NCBI RefSeq assembly: GCF_000303155.1
Contig: NC_018719.1
Span: 2,232,001 to 2,296,000 of the forward strand
Length of the DNA stretch: 64,000 nt
Direction: 5' to 3'
Source: Candidatus Nitrososphaera gargensis Ga9.2
GTDB taxonomy: Archaea > Thermoproteota > Nitrososphaeria > Nitrososphaerales > Nitrososphaeraceae
Part shown: piece after piece, positions 53,107 through 61,920 of the stretch
Layout of the letters: every line of letters begins with the position of its first letter
How positions within the stretch are numbered: position 1 is the first letter of the stretch
Notes under the pieces: generated by a model
Database searches by the model: none
Seen by the model: the letters and a program-made list of their open reading frames with translations, nothing else
What the model was told of the DNA's origin: nothing
Program-made: the position numbers and the translations under genes

Positions 53107-53928
53107 TTATATAAGGTTATCAAAGATGAACGTAAAGACCGAGATCATAGAGAGGTTGTTGGTGTAAAAGCCGCACAGCTCTGACTTTTTGAACGAGTTG
53201 CTTTCAAGCAGCAGTATGATGTCCTTGTTGTCGACGAGGACAAAGTTCACCGGGACAACCTTGGCGGTCGTCTTTAGCGAAATCGGAGCCTTCTCGCCAT
53301 CTTCTGTGCTGATGTAGTCGTTTGCATTCTTGCATGGCGTCCTGAGCTTGACCCGGACTCCCTTGCTGGTCAGCTGGATCAGCTGATCCGTTATTTCGGC
53401 ATGGTACATATTGACAAGGTTCCTGTCTGTCACAAGAACAGTGACCTCTTCCTTGGCTTCGGCAAGCATCCTCTTTATCTTGGCGTTGATCGAGTTTTCG
53501 CCCATCACTATCTGGTAGCTTTCTTTCTTGTCCGATTCGGGGATAACTGTGTTGCTCAGTATGGCCTCGACCATTTCCTGGTAGTCCTTCTTTTTCTCCG
53601 CTATCGACTGCAGGGCGTTCTGCTTTGTCTGCACAAGGCAGTCTATGACTTCGTTGATCGGCAAGGCATAGTATTTCTGCGGCCTGTCAAAGGTCGAAAA
53701 GACGACTCCCTTTGCAAGGAGCGTTGAAATATAGTTATAAGTTTCAGTGCGCTGGATCCCTGTATGGCGGGAAACATCGCTTGCTGTCGAGTTTCCATGG
53801 GTCATAAGGAATAAAAGTATCCTCGCTTCATTCAGTGTAAGGTCCAGCTTTTGCAGCTCAGCCGTCAGGCTATTTTCTATGTCCAAACCAGGGTTCGTTA
53901 CTTTGAATTCGTCCATTTTTGCAGCCAT
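53107..53928 (-). CDS. TrmB-family transcriptional regulator
   Basis: A 273-residue regulator. The N-terminal TrmB winged helix reads LQKLDLTLNEARILLFLMTH, NSTASDVSRHTGIQRTETYN and TLLAKGVVFSTFDRPQKYYA. A coiled coil follows (VQTKQNALQSIAEKKKDYQE) and then a PLD-like ligand domain (INAKIKRMLAEAKEEVTVLV, GVRVKLRTPCKNANDYISTE, PVNFVLVDNKDIILLLESNS). TrmB proteins sense sugars or other small ligands. It heads a short minus-strand unit with 52315 and may control the nearby surface-structure genes; this is not shown. Confidence 0.85.
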   Translation of the reverse strand: MAAKMDEFKVTNPGLDIENSLTAELQKLDLTLNEARILLFLMTHGNSTASDVSRHTGIQRTETYNYISTLLAKGVVFSTFDRPQKYYALPINEVIDCLVQTKQNALQSIAEKKKDYQEMVEAILSNTVIPESDKKESYQIVMGENSINAKIKRMLAEAKEEVTVLVTDRNLVNMYHAEITDQLIQLTSKGVRVKLRTPCKNANDYISTEDGEKAPISLKTTAKVVPVNFVLVDNKDIILLLESNSFKKSELCGFYTNNLSMISVFTFIFDNLI

Positions 53929-54140
53929 TCTAGATCAGGGAGCTAGAACATTCTATTGGCAGTATATAAAGTAGCTTGTGTATGTAGAAACAATGACATA
54001 TAGTTTTGTTGAAAAGTATAGCACCTGTTATAATTCTTATAACACATTATCAAAATTTTACATCTTAGGCACTTGTCATTCCCCCAGGACGGAACAGTTG
54101 CCATGATGCGGCATAATCTGTTGCCAGTATTGGGCAAAAA

Positions 54141-55895
54141 CTAGAGCGATAGGTTTTGGTAGATCTCTATGAACTCCTTTACTATATCGGCCGGCGTATC
54201 TATAGTTCTGGCATTGCGTATTGCCTTTTTGATGGCGCTACCCCCCATTCCTATGGCCGCAAGGTTAATGCCATACTTGCCGAGCTCTTTTACAGAAGCC
54301 GTAAACTCGGCTTCTATTCCAAGATAGCCCGATGGTATTCCGTCTGAGACTAAGATGAGGTAGTTCCTGTCTTTGCTATGTTCCCCGATCAGTGCACGAC
54401 ATGATCTAATGGCATCAGGAATGTGTGAAAGCCCATTCTGGGCCAAGCCACCTATTCTTGCCTTCACCTGGCTGTCGTAAGGCTCAGTAAAATCCTTGAT
54501 ACAATAAAACTCGTCTGAAAATGCAAACATTGCCCACGGATTGGAGGAACCCATCACCTGATTTGCCGTTTCTCCAAGGCATATCGACACTGCCTTGAGC
54601 TGTCTGCTTGAGCCGCTTAGGCTCAGGCTGGAATCTATCAGTATGGTCCATGACTCGTTCTTGAGCAGGTTCTCATCCTTGATGAATATGTCATTTCTTC
54701 TTGTTTCACTCGCAACAGCCTGAATGGCAACCTGCAGGTCAATACTTCCGCTCTCTTCAAATGCATTCTCGTCAAGAGCATTCTTTATCAGGCTCACACG
54801 TTCGATTACCCTTCTGATCTGCGGTCCCAGCTCATTATACAGGCTGTAATAGCTGACATAGTCGCTTGTTGGAAAGCCAACAGTGCTGAAATTTAGGTTC
54901 TTTGTGGCACGCGATAGCCGGGACAGCGTTTTTTCATTTCGCTTTTCCTCTCTTAACAGCTCAAAAAATATCTCCTGCCATACTGTATCGTCGCCGGCGT
55001 GATTATTATTACTACTGCCGTTCATGGCACGTCGCTTGATTACAGTAAACTCTTTTTCTGTTATAATTTTGCTTTCAAATATTGATATTGATTCCAGGTT
55101 GCCAACAGCCAGAACATTTGAGTATGGAAGGTATACGCTATGCCACTTGCCCGGGATTTTGTCGATGATCGCATAGAGCGTGTCTGCCAGCTTGGCGATA
55201 TGATCCCACCCCGATTCGGCTCTGCTGATCTCTACAGTGTTATTGTTGCTTGATATGCGATCTCTTATGATATCAACTAGCCTTGATGGGTCAAATGCAA
55301 AGGCGTTCAGTTTTGAAATAAAGTTCTTTGCCGTCTTTACGATGGCAGTAGGAGCATAGGCTGCTGAAATGTTCAAGAGGAAGGAGGCAAGAGTAGCCTG
55401 TGTCAGGATGCCAAAGTTCTTCGGATGCCGGGGTAGCAGCGCAGACACAAGCAGGTCTGCATGCCGCATTGTATCAGCGTAAAAGTCCTCGCCCTCGACC
55501 TGCCGGATCCTCTGTCTTGCCAGCATGTCAAGGATTACATTTACTATATAGCCGGCCCTGATTTTGTCCTCCTTTGAAGCAAGCCATTCACCCAAGTAAT
55601 CACGGTACAGCCAGTAAAAGACCGACTTGCCGCTCAGCAGGCAAGTTGATGCCACGGCTAGCCTGATTGCCGCCGCCTGACCAAATTCGCTGTCCTTGAA
55701 GAGAAATGGGCCGTAAGAAATGGTGCCTTTTGCAGCACGTATTTGGGGTATCCTTACCGTGCAGTCCAAAATGCCTTTGCCTATCTTCAGCGAAGGTCTC
55801 AGACCCTTGGCAGGGTAGGCAAATCTGGCGCTAAACGACTGGTCCACCTGAAGGTCGGCAAACTTGCCATATAGCGTGGAATAAAACGAATTCAT
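54141..55895 (-). CDS. VWA-domain protein, partner of MoxR ATPase
   Basis: A 584-residue protein. The N-terminal 400 residues are helical and unknown. The C-terminal von Willebrand A domain has the MIDAS motif WTILIDSSLSLSGSS, a downstream Thr region (YCIKDFTEPYDSQVKARIGG) and LILVSDGIPSGYLGIE. This is the layout of MoxR-associated VWA proteins (CoxE/ViaA/YehP type), which bind metal-dependent partners and act in complex assembly. It is coupled to the MoxR gene, sharing one base at the junction. The target complex may be the neighbouring pilus-like machinery, but no direct link is seen. Confidence 0.8.
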   Translation of the reverse strand: MNSFYSTLYGKFADLQVDQSFSARFAYPAKGLRPSLKIGKGILDCTVRIPQIRAAKGTISYGPFLFKDSEFGQAAAIRLAVASTCLLSGKSVFYWLYRDYLGEWLASKEDKIRAGYIVNVILDMLARQRIRQVEGEDFYADTMRHADLLVSALLPRHPKNFGILTQATLASFLLNISAAYAPTAIVKTAKNFISKLNAFAFDPSRLVDIIRDRISSNNNTVEISRAESGWDHIAKLADTLYAIIDKIPGKWHSVYLPYSNVLAVGNLESISIFESKIITEKEFTVIKRRAMNGSSNNNHAGDDTVWQEIFFELLREEKRNEKTLSRLSRATKNLNFSTVGFPTSDYVSYYSLYNELGPQIRRVIERVSLIKNALDENAFEESGSIDLQVAIQAVASETRRNDIFIKDENLLKNESWTILIDSSLSLSGSSRQLKAVSICLGETANQVMGSSNPWAMFAFSDEFYCIKDFTEPYDSQVKARIGGLAQNGLSHIPDAIRSCRALIGEHSKDRNYLILVSDGIPSGYLGIEAEFTASVKELGKYGINLAAIGMGGSAIKKAIRNARTIDTPADIVKEFIEIYQNLSL

Positions 55896-56962
55896 CAGTC
55901 GTCAAGCGTCTCTGCACTCTGGATGCTAGGTCTGAGGAGCTGGTGGCCGCCGGCTAGCTTGATTATCCTCCTGACCGATTCTTGTGTGGCAATGTCGTCG
56001 CTCGTCGTAGAGACAATGGTCTCTTCTGCGGCTGTGTGGATATCAAGACCATCTGCCACCAGCTTGGCCCAGTTGATAAGGTCACCAACTGAGGGTCCGT
56101 ATGGAAGGTCGCCTTTCTTGTAGTTGGCACGCAGCTGTGCCGCTGCCTTTACCATCTGCATAGCTATTTCTCTGGTCACTCCACCCCTTTCCTGAATAAG
56201 ATCTATTTCGCTTTCATTGACTTTTGATCCAGTGCTCAGGTAGTCAAAGTTGATCCACACGCTCATCCGTCTGCGGAACGCTGCGTTGAGCGGCTTTGTG
56301 CCAGCGAATTCAACGGAGAACGGGTTCATGCTGATAATCACATAGCTGAGAGGGTGCCTAGGGATGATCTCGTTATCCTTTTCATTGAGCACAATGTGGC
56401 CTCTGGTATCAAGGAGCGGGTTGAGCCTAGTGGCGACGTCCTGCTTCATCATGTTGGCCTCGTCCAGATAGAGTATGCCGCCGTGTCTGCACCACGATAC
56501 TATCTGGCCGTCAACCCAGTTTTCTTTTCCAAGCCCGATGTACCTGCCAAAGAGGTCAAAAGATGTGGTCTGGAGACCACAGTTTATTTCCCAGAGCGGG
56601 AGGCCGGCTATCTCTGCCACGGCATAAACGATATGGGTCTTGCCCGTTCCGCTAGGACCAATGAGCGCACACTGCTTGAAGTAGTATAGGGCGCGCATTA
56701 TGCGCTCAACGTAGCGCTGACCGTGATCGATGTATTCTGGGGTATGCTTTGGGATAAGCTCCGACATGCTGTCGGGAAAGACATAGTTTGAAGTGAGATC
56801 ATACTTCTCGACATCGTATTTCTTTTTGAGAGGGGACTCGTAGGACTTTAGCCGGGATATCTGGAGCGTGATCTTGGACTGCTGGTTGAACGTCCTGAGC
56901 CGGGTAGTCACCTTGTTGTTACCGACACCGTCTGCATGGGCATCCTTCCCTAAATAGTCCAT
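55895..56962 (-). CDS. MoxR-family AAA+ ATPase
   Basis: A 355-residue AAA+ protein. Walker A is GPSGTGKT (102-109), Walker B GGILYLDEANMM (Asp167, Glu168), sensor 1 SYVIISMNPFSVEFAGT, and the second region of homology has ALNAAFRRRMSVWINFDYL. This fits the MoxR/CbbQ/GvpN group, which with a VWA partner acts as a chaperone for cofactor insertion or complex assembly. It is the first gene of a two-gene unit with the VWA gene. The first 60 residues are an extra region of unknown role. Confidence 0.88.
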   Translation of the reverse strand: MDYLGKDAHADGVGNNKVTTRLRTFNQQSKITLQISRLKSYESPLKKKYDVEKYDLTSNYVFPDSMSELIPKHTPEYIDHGQRYVERIMRALYYFKQCALIGPSGTGKTHIVYAVAEIAGLPLWEINCGLQTTSFDLFGRYIGLGKENWVDGQIVSWCRHGGILYLDEANMMKQDVATRLNPLLDTRGHIVLNEKDNEIIPRHPLSYVIISMNPFSVEFAGTKPLNAAFRRRMSVWINFDYLSTGSKVNESEIDLIQERGGVTREIAMQMVKAAAQLRANYKKGDLPYGPSVGDLINWAKLVADGLDIHTAAEETIVSTTSDDIATQESVRRIIKLAGGHQLLRPSIQSAETLDD

Positions 56963-57065
56963 AACTTGAGGCTATCTGCCACCTCAAAAATAAAAATCGC
57001 TTCGTGTGTAGCTGCAAGTTACATGCATAGCGCTTTTTCACACTAGGTGATCACTCTAGGATGTC

Positions 57066-57713
57066 TTGTCGTCGATACCGCCATCAGGCCCACAAGTAGA
57101 AGTGACACTTTACAGCATATTTGCTTCCAGAAAGCGCAACCCGGTTGAAGAAGAGAGGCAGGCGCAGGTGGCAGCAATAACAACAACCATGATACCAAGC
57201 AATTTTCAGGTTTATGCCAAGATTGACGAAGAGTCAAGGAAGGATAACCGCCTTACAGTTTCGTTTTTGCTTACACTTAACGATGTCAAGGGCTCTGTCA
57301 CATACGAATTCCGCGGCGTCTGCAACATCATGGGAAGCACGGCAGATTTTGAAGCCATAATGGAGGCTCATAAGGACTCTAGGATCCCCAAGATCCTCGA
57401 TATAATATACCAGAGGCTCTATCCTGTTGTCTTTATGCTTGCAGGCATGACGACATCATCCTACCCGCAGTCCATAGCTCTTCTCACAGAAATGGTTTCA
57501 AGCGAGCCAATACAGGTGCATCAGGAGGCAGAGGCGCTTCCAAAGCCAGAAGAAAAACCTAAGGCGCCTGAAAAGCCGGCGGCTGAGGGAGTCAAGCCAG
57601 TGCCTACAGCTGCCGAAGTTGAAGCACCCAAGCCGGCAATGGCTAAGGTTAAAAAGCCACTGCAGCAGCCTTCTACCGGCGACGATGCAGCCAAGGCTGC
57701 TTTCGCCAAGTGA
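57066..57713 (+). CDS. Unknown protein with SecB-like core and Pro/Lys/Ala tail
   Basis: A 215-residue protein starting at TTG; the ATG at 57061 is out of frame. The core (about 8-135) is alpha+beta: VEVTLYSIFASRKRNPVEEE, LTVSFLLTLNDVKGSVTYEF, ILDIIYQRLYPVVFMLAGMT, with a layout that recalls SecB-like chaperone domains. The tail is Pro/Lys/Glu/Ala-rich and disordered. It is divergent from the MoxR gene. It could be a chaperone for surface proteins, but that rests only on the loose fold likeness and position. Confidence 0.55.
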   Translation: MSSIPPSGPQVEVTLYSIFASRKRNPVEEERQAQVAAITTTMIPSNFQVYAKIDEESRKDNRLTVSFLLTLNDVKGSVTYEFRGVCNIMGSTADFEAIMEAHKDSRIPKILDIIYQRLYPVVFMLAGMTTSSYPQSIALLTEMVSSEPIQVHQEAEALPKPEEKPKAPEKPAAEGVKPVPTAAEVEAPKPAMAKVKKPLQQPSTGDDAAKAAFAK

Positions 57714-57875
57714 TTACTCGCAGTGCGCATGTGCGTGTTTCCAGTCAAGAATGGCATATGGGTTATCTTTGCTAGTAATGCTAGCAGACCATAGAGCGGA
57801 ATTCCATTCTGAATCAAAATATCAAATGTTCTGAGCTTGGCAGCTCTTATCCCTTCCTGCCATATCAGAAAGGGT

Positions 57876-58082
57876 ATGTTCAAGGTCATTGTCCTGATAG
57901 TAGGCGGGATTTTCTTGATGACATTTGGCATCTATTTACTTACAAATATGGACCTGTCAAAATTTGCCTTGCCTTTCTTTCAGCTGTCAGATATCAACTG
58001 GAAAGCCATCGGGTTTGTCACGATTGTCGGAGGCATTGCCATATTTGGTTCAGCTGCTGTAGCCAGCAAATTGAACAGATAA
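57876..58082 (+). CDS. Small two-helix membrane protein
   Basis: A 68-residue protein from the ATG at 57876, which follows the purine-rich AGAAAGG by four bases; a TTG at 57837 would add 13 residues. Two hydrophobic helices are seen (FKVIVLIVGGIFLMTFGIYL and WKAIGFVTIVGGIAIFGSAA). No family is recognised. It is followed by the palindrome cluster at 58126-58203. Confidence 0.55.
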   Translation: MFKVIVLIVGGIFLMTFGIYLLTNMDLSKFALPFFQLSDINWKAIGFVTIVGGIAIFGSAAVASKLNR

Positions 58083-58125
58083 AATGATACTACAGAGATA
58101 GAGTATATTCTACCTCCCACGCTTG

Positions 58126-58203
58126 CTTGGAATGGAGTCTCAGGTTGGAATGTACAGTATTCCAAATTATTCCATTTTTGGAATATTCCAAGCGTTAACC
58201 TGA
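58126..58203. promoter_or_regulatory. Cluster of TTGGAAT inverted repeats
   Basis: TTGGAAT occurs at 58128-58134, 58146-58152 and 58179-58185, and its complement ATTCCAA at 58160-58166 and 58186-58192. They make a 7-bp hairpin (58146-58166), a perfect 14-bp palindrome (58179-58192) and a 9-bp outer pair (GCTTGGAAT 58126-58134 with ATTCCAAGC 58186-58194); CAGGTT (58142-58147) also pairs with AACCTG (58198-58203). The site lies between convergent genes. It may be a transcript-end structure, a multi-site operator or a structured RNA. Confidence 0.5.
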
Positions 58204-58354
58204 ATGTTCTGGGCGAAAAATTATCTATCTTACCAGCTTGTTGAGCTGTCGATAGTTGACATTGATTAGTTGTCTTGTATTTTTGCCATTAAAGAACTAA
58301 TTTTGGGGGTTGAGCTTGCGCAACCTTGAAGGCGGCCATAGACTCTAGGGATGG

Positions 58355-59026
58355 CTATTGTATGATATGCGACTTGGCTGCTGGTGGCATGCTTGGAACC
58401 GCAAAGCTGAACGCCATCGTGTACTTTTTCGATCCATCGTCACGCAGTGGTTTGAGCATCACCTTGGTAGGTATATCGTTTACAAAGGAAACGACAAGTG
58501 AAGTGCTGCCTGCCGTGGCGGCCTTTGCCTTGAGCGCACTGCAGACTGAAAGCGCAGTGTTGATCTTGGAAACATTCTCCCGGAGGATGTTGATCGTGTC
58601 AAAGTAGATCTCTGCTAGGCCCCTGTTCTTTTTTCCAATAAAGAGCGACATAGGATCGAGTGGGATCCATTCACCAGAGTCATCGCCCAGCCTCTCCTTG
58701 TCTTTTTCCTTGTCCTTGCCATTGCCAAATAGCAGCTTGGGCTTGCTTTCTTCCTTCTTGGCGAGCGGGGTTCCTTTTGCGCTTTTTGCTGCCGCCGCTG
58801 CCGCAGTGGTGGTGGCAGCCATGGCGCGCTGCATTTCAAGCGCCCACTTTTCTTGCACCTTCTGACTCTTTGCGCTTGTCGGCTTGGTGTCTCTCAATAT
58901 AAAGCCGAGCGTTTCTTCATACTTCTTTATCAGGTCGTTGTACCGGTTCTTCAGGGAGCGCAGATGATTTTCAAGTGCCCCAAAGTTTTCAAACGACAGT
59001 ATCTGGGTGGCTATCGGCGAGGACAT
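58355..59026 (-). CDS. Coiled-coil protein of unknown function in the pilus region
   Basis: A 223-residue protein. The N-terminal helix pair (FGALENHLRSLKNRYNDLIK, YEETLGFILRD) is coiled coil; a low-complexity Thr/Ala/Lys stretch follows (about 70-110); the C-terminal domain has GEWIPLDPMSLFIGKKNRGL, EIYFDTINILRENVSKINTA and SLVVSFVNDIPTKVMLKPLR. It is the second gene of a unit with 59029, two bases apart. The pair is divergent from the pilin gene. Function is unknown; a cytoplasmic accessory role in the pilus-like system is an inference from position. Confidence 0.6.
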   Translation of the reverse strand: MSSPIATQILSFENFGALENHLRSLKNRYNDLIKKYEETLGFILRDTKPTSAKSQKVQEKWALEMQRAMAATTTAAAAAAKSAKGTPLAKKEESKPKLLFGNGKDKEKDKERLGDDSGEWIPLDPMSLFIGKKNRGLAEIYFDTINILRENVSKINTALSVCSALKAKAATAGSTSLVVSFVNDIPTKVMLKPLRDDGSKKYTMAFSFAVPSMPPAAKSHIIQ

Positions 59027-59028
59027 TA

Positions 59029-59538
59029 TTATTCTTCATCATCCTCCTCCTTGGAGTTGCTGGGCGCGCTTGGCATGCTCTTTACCCTCTGGAACTGCTT
59101 GGCCACCTTCTTCATTAGCACTATCTTTTCCGTAACATCGGCCTTCTTTGCCTCGGCGCTCTGGTTGATCTTTGGGATGATCTCTTTGATAACGCTGACC
59201 GCCTGGCTACTGTCTAGATCGCTGAATTTCTTGGTCACGATGTTGCCGTTGGCCTGCATTATTATTATCTCGGCGTTAGCGTTGAGGACCGCGCTCTTTA
59301 TCGCCGGAAAGTCATTCTGAAAGATATTCGGTGACAAAGCCACCGAAAGCTTGAGGGTGCTGAGCAGGACCGAGATTGAAGAGCCGATAGATGCAATGAT
59401 TTCGCCTTCCTTTGAAGTCAGCTCGTAAATCTGCAACGTTTGATCTATCATAGAATCAATGTCGGCCAAAAGTGCAGCGCTCTTGCCCTTTAAATCGCCT
59501 TCTTCTAATATCTCTTCGCGCTGCACAGTTTCTGGCAT
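59029..59538 (-). CDS. Helical protein of unknown function in the pilus region
   Basis: A 169-residue, mostly helical protein: SAALLADIDSMIDQTLQIYE, IIASIGSSISVLLSTLKLSV, then DFPAIKSAVLNANAEIIIMQ and a basic C-terminal helix with an acidic tail (SNSKEEDDEE). It lacks a signal peptide. It starts the minus-strand pair with 58355 and is divergent from the pilin gene at 59677, whose promoter lies in the 138 bp between them. No family is recognised. Confidence 0.6.
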   Translation of the reverse strand: MPETVQREEILEEGDLKGKSAALLADIDSMIDQTLQIYELTSKEGEIIASIGSSISVLLSTLKLSVALSPNIFQNDFPAIKSAVLNANAEIIIMQANGNIVTKKFSDLDSSQAVSVIKEIIPKINQSAEAKKADVTEKIVLMKKVAKQFQRVKSMPSAPSNSKEEDDEE

Positions 59539-59676
59539 ATATGATGTTTAAAAGCACATCTATGAGGCTATGATGGTTTGTATGTAAGGAATCAGTACTA
59601 CATCTCAAGAACAATTTTGTAGCTTGAGAATACACCGTAGTTCTATTATCGAGACCTACCTGTTACCAAAACCAAT

Positions 59677-60216
59677 ATGGAATTCAAATTCCAGAAGCGC
59701 AGGGGTATTGGAAACGTAATTACAACCCTCATCATCCTGATTGCCTCAGTCGTACTGGGCGCAGGCGTGATTTTCTTCGGGGGAAGTATGTTTCAGACCA
59801 ATACACAGTCCGAATCCATAAAGATCTCCAACGTCCACAGTTGGGTCACAAGCACAGGCGACGCGACCACAGCATTTGTTGTACAGAACACAGGTAGCAA
59901 GGCCATAACCATCAACTCCATAAGCCTAAGAGGAGTCTCGGTTCCAACCTCAAATTGGTACCATACTATCAACTCTAACCAGACTACATTGCAGACAGAA
60001 CTGCCAGTTGATCACACAGAAGACAATGTAACCCTTGGCGGCACTGCAACAACTATGACCAGTGGCTCAATCTCACTTGACCAAGGCGAGGCAGCAATTG
60101 TATACCTGAATGAAGCCGGAAACATAGAGGCAATTGATGCTGGTAACACCTACTCGCTACAAGTACAAGCTGGACAGGCAACAGCAGTACAACAAGTACA
60201 AGTGGTCACCGGCTAA
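59677..60216 (+). CDS. Type IV pilin/archaellin-like protein with class III signal peptide
   Basis: A 179-residue surface subunit. The N-terminus KFQKRRGIGNVITTLIILIA is a class III signal peptide: a basic stretch, a Gly for cleavage by the prepilin/preflagellin peptidase (after RRG) and an uninterrupted hydrophobic helix that forms the filament core. The mature globular part is rich in Ser, Thr, Asn and Gln (SWVTSTGDATTAFVVQNTGS), as usual for exposed, often glycosylated pilins. It lies directly upstream of the FlaI- and FlaJ-like genes and is separated from them by a hairpin and T-run, which would let it be made in excess. Confidence 0.85.
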   Translation: MEFKFQKRRGIGNVITTLIILIASVVLGAGVIFFGGSMFQTNTQSESIKISNVHSWVTSTGDATTAFVVQNTGSKAITINSISLRGVSVPTSNWYHTINSNQTTLQTELPVDHTEDNVTLGGTATTMTSGSISLDQGEAAIVYLNEAGNIEAIDAGNTYSLQVQAGQATAVQQVQVVTG

Positions 60217-60244
60217 AAGAGTGGACAACCCACTTTTCTTTTTT
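60217..60244 (+). terminator. Hairpin plus T-run between pilin and ATPase genes
   Basis: Right after the pilin stop, AAGAGTGG pairs with CCACTTTT around the loop ACAAC (one G-U pair), followed by a six-T run at 60239-60244. Partial termination here would give much more pilin than ATPase mRNA. The ATPase ATG is nine bases further on. Confidence 0.55.
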
Positions 60245-60252
60245 GATCCACC

Positions 60253-61920
60253 ATGACCGCACTAAGGTCATTTAAAATAAAACTTTCAAACGAAAACAAA
60301 AAGAAAGAAGACGACGATTTCATTACAGCTTTTAAGGAATCCAGCTTTGAAGAAACCGGGCTCAATGCTCAGCTGGACAAGGTAGCAAAATACATCGATT
60401 CTATTTCTAGGAGCGATGCGTCGCTTGGCAAGGTTCCGGAAGGGTACAAGAACATACAGCGCTACGCGTTGGTTCCGCCTTTCTGCTACGTTTCCATTTT
60501 ACAAAATAGCGAATTTTCTGATATCATCTATAACGTTGACGAGCTTCAACTCAATGAAGAAGAGATCAAGATCTATTATAGCATCAAAGAGCTTCTTGAA
60601 AAGCAGATCGATTCCCCGCGTCTGCTCGATAACCTTGAGGCAAGCTTTACCGCGGAAGTCACAAGGCTCCTGAAAGAGCATTTCATGGGCGGCAAGGCAC
60701 AGCCGGTGATGCTCGAGAAGGTCAAATACTACCTAAAGCGAGACATCCTCGGTTTTGGCCCGATAGACCCGCTCTTCCACGACCCGTTCATAGAGGACAT
60801 TACATGTGGTGGTCCCAACAAGCCGATATACGTCTACCACAGGCGCTACGAAGGCCTGCGTACCAATATCGTCTTCCGTGACTCTGAATTTCTGGATGGC
60901 TTTGTAATGAAGATGGTTCACCGGGCCGGCAAGCACATCAGCGCCGCCCACCCGATAGTTGACGCGTCGCTGCCAGGCAACCACCGTCTTGCGGCGCTCT
61001 ACAAAAAAGAAGTCACCACTATGGGTAGCAGCTTTACCATTAGAAAGTTCCGCGAAGACCCGATCACGATTGTCGATCTGATCAACTCCGATACGCTCGA
61101 TATCGATATTGCGGCCTACATCTGGTTCTTGCTTGATAACAAAAAGTCGCTGATGGTCATCGGTTCCACAGGTGGGGGCAAGACCACCATACTTAACGCC
61201 GTCACCGGCCTGATAAACCCGTCATACAAGATATTTTCGGTAGAGGATACCGCTGAAATCAACATCCCACACGAGAACTGGTTCAGCCTTGTTTCAAGGG
61301 CAAGCTTTGGACTTGAGAGCCAAGGCGAAGTCAGCCTATTCGATCTGCTGAAATCCGGCATGCGTCACCGTCCAGACTACATTCTGGTAGGTGAGATCAG
61401 AGGCGAAGAGGCATATGTGCTGTTTCAGGCTTTGGCGACAGGTCACGGTGGCATGGCCACAATGCACGCTGACGACTCTGCTGCAGCAATAAGGAGGCTC
61501 ATGCAAAAGCCTATGGACATACCGCAGTCATACGTGCCGCTCATGAACTGCATCATCAATATCAAGCGTGTCAAGCTGAAATCAGAACAGATCAGCGGCA
61601 AAGCAGCTACAAGAATGATGGCAAGAAGGGTGACCGAAGTAACAGAAATTCTGCCTTCGTCAACTCCAAAAAGCGTCTTTTCATGGGACCCGCAGTATGA
61701 CGGGTACCTTGACAGCCTAAAGAATAGCTACCAGCTGCCAAAGATAGCAGAAGACACAGGTCTTGATATGCAAGATGTTGCTAACGAGTTAAGCAAAAGA
61801 AAGACAATACTCACGTGGCTTGTTAACCGCGGCACCAGAGACTATAGAAGCATCAGCAAAGTAATAGGAATGTTCAACCAAGAGCCAGAGCGCTTGATGA
61901 AAAAGGTGGAGAGCTCTTGA
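60253..61920 (+). CDS. flaI: FlaI/TadA-family secretion ATPase
   Basis: A 555-residue type II/IV secretion ATPase. The N-terminal domain (about 1-250) has GFGPIDPLFHDPFIEDITCG, the typical FlaI/VirB11 block, and PLGN-like SLPGNHRLAALYK. The motor has Walker A GSTGGGKTT (304-312), an Asp box EDTAEINIPHENW, Walker B ILVGEIRGEEAYVLFQAL and a His box TGHGGMATMHADD. It energises assembly of the pilin upstream. FlaI and archaeal pilus ATPases are hard to tell apart without FlaH; none is in the window, so a pilus rather than an archaellum is possible. Its stop overlaps the FlaJ start. Confidence 0.9.
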   Translation: MTALRSFKIKLSNENKKKEDDDFITAFKESSFEETGLNAQLDKVAKYIDSISRSDASLGKVPEGYKNIQRYALVPPFCYVSILQNSEFSDIIYNVDELQLNEEEIKIYYSIKELLEKQIDSPRLLDNLEASFTAEVTRLLKEHFMGGKAQPVMLEKVKYYLKRDILGFGPIDPLFHDPFIEDITCGGPNKPIYVYHRRYEGLRTNIVFRDSEFLDGFVMKMVHRAGKHISAAHPIVDASLPGNHRLAALYKKEVTTMGSSFTIRKFREDPITIVDLINSDTLDIDIAAYIWFLLDNKKSLMVIGSTGGGKTTILNAVTGLINPSYKIFSVEDTAEINIPHENWFSLVSRASFGLESQGEVSLFDLLKSGMRHRPDYILVGEIRGEEAYVLFQALATGHGGMATMHADDSAAAIRRLMQKPMDIPQSYVPLMNCIINIKRVKLKSEQISGKAATRMMARRVTEVTEILPSSTPKSVFSWDPQYDGYLDSLKNSYQLPKIAEDTGLDMQDVANELSKRKTILTWLVNRGTRDYRSISKVIGMFNQEPERLMKKVESS

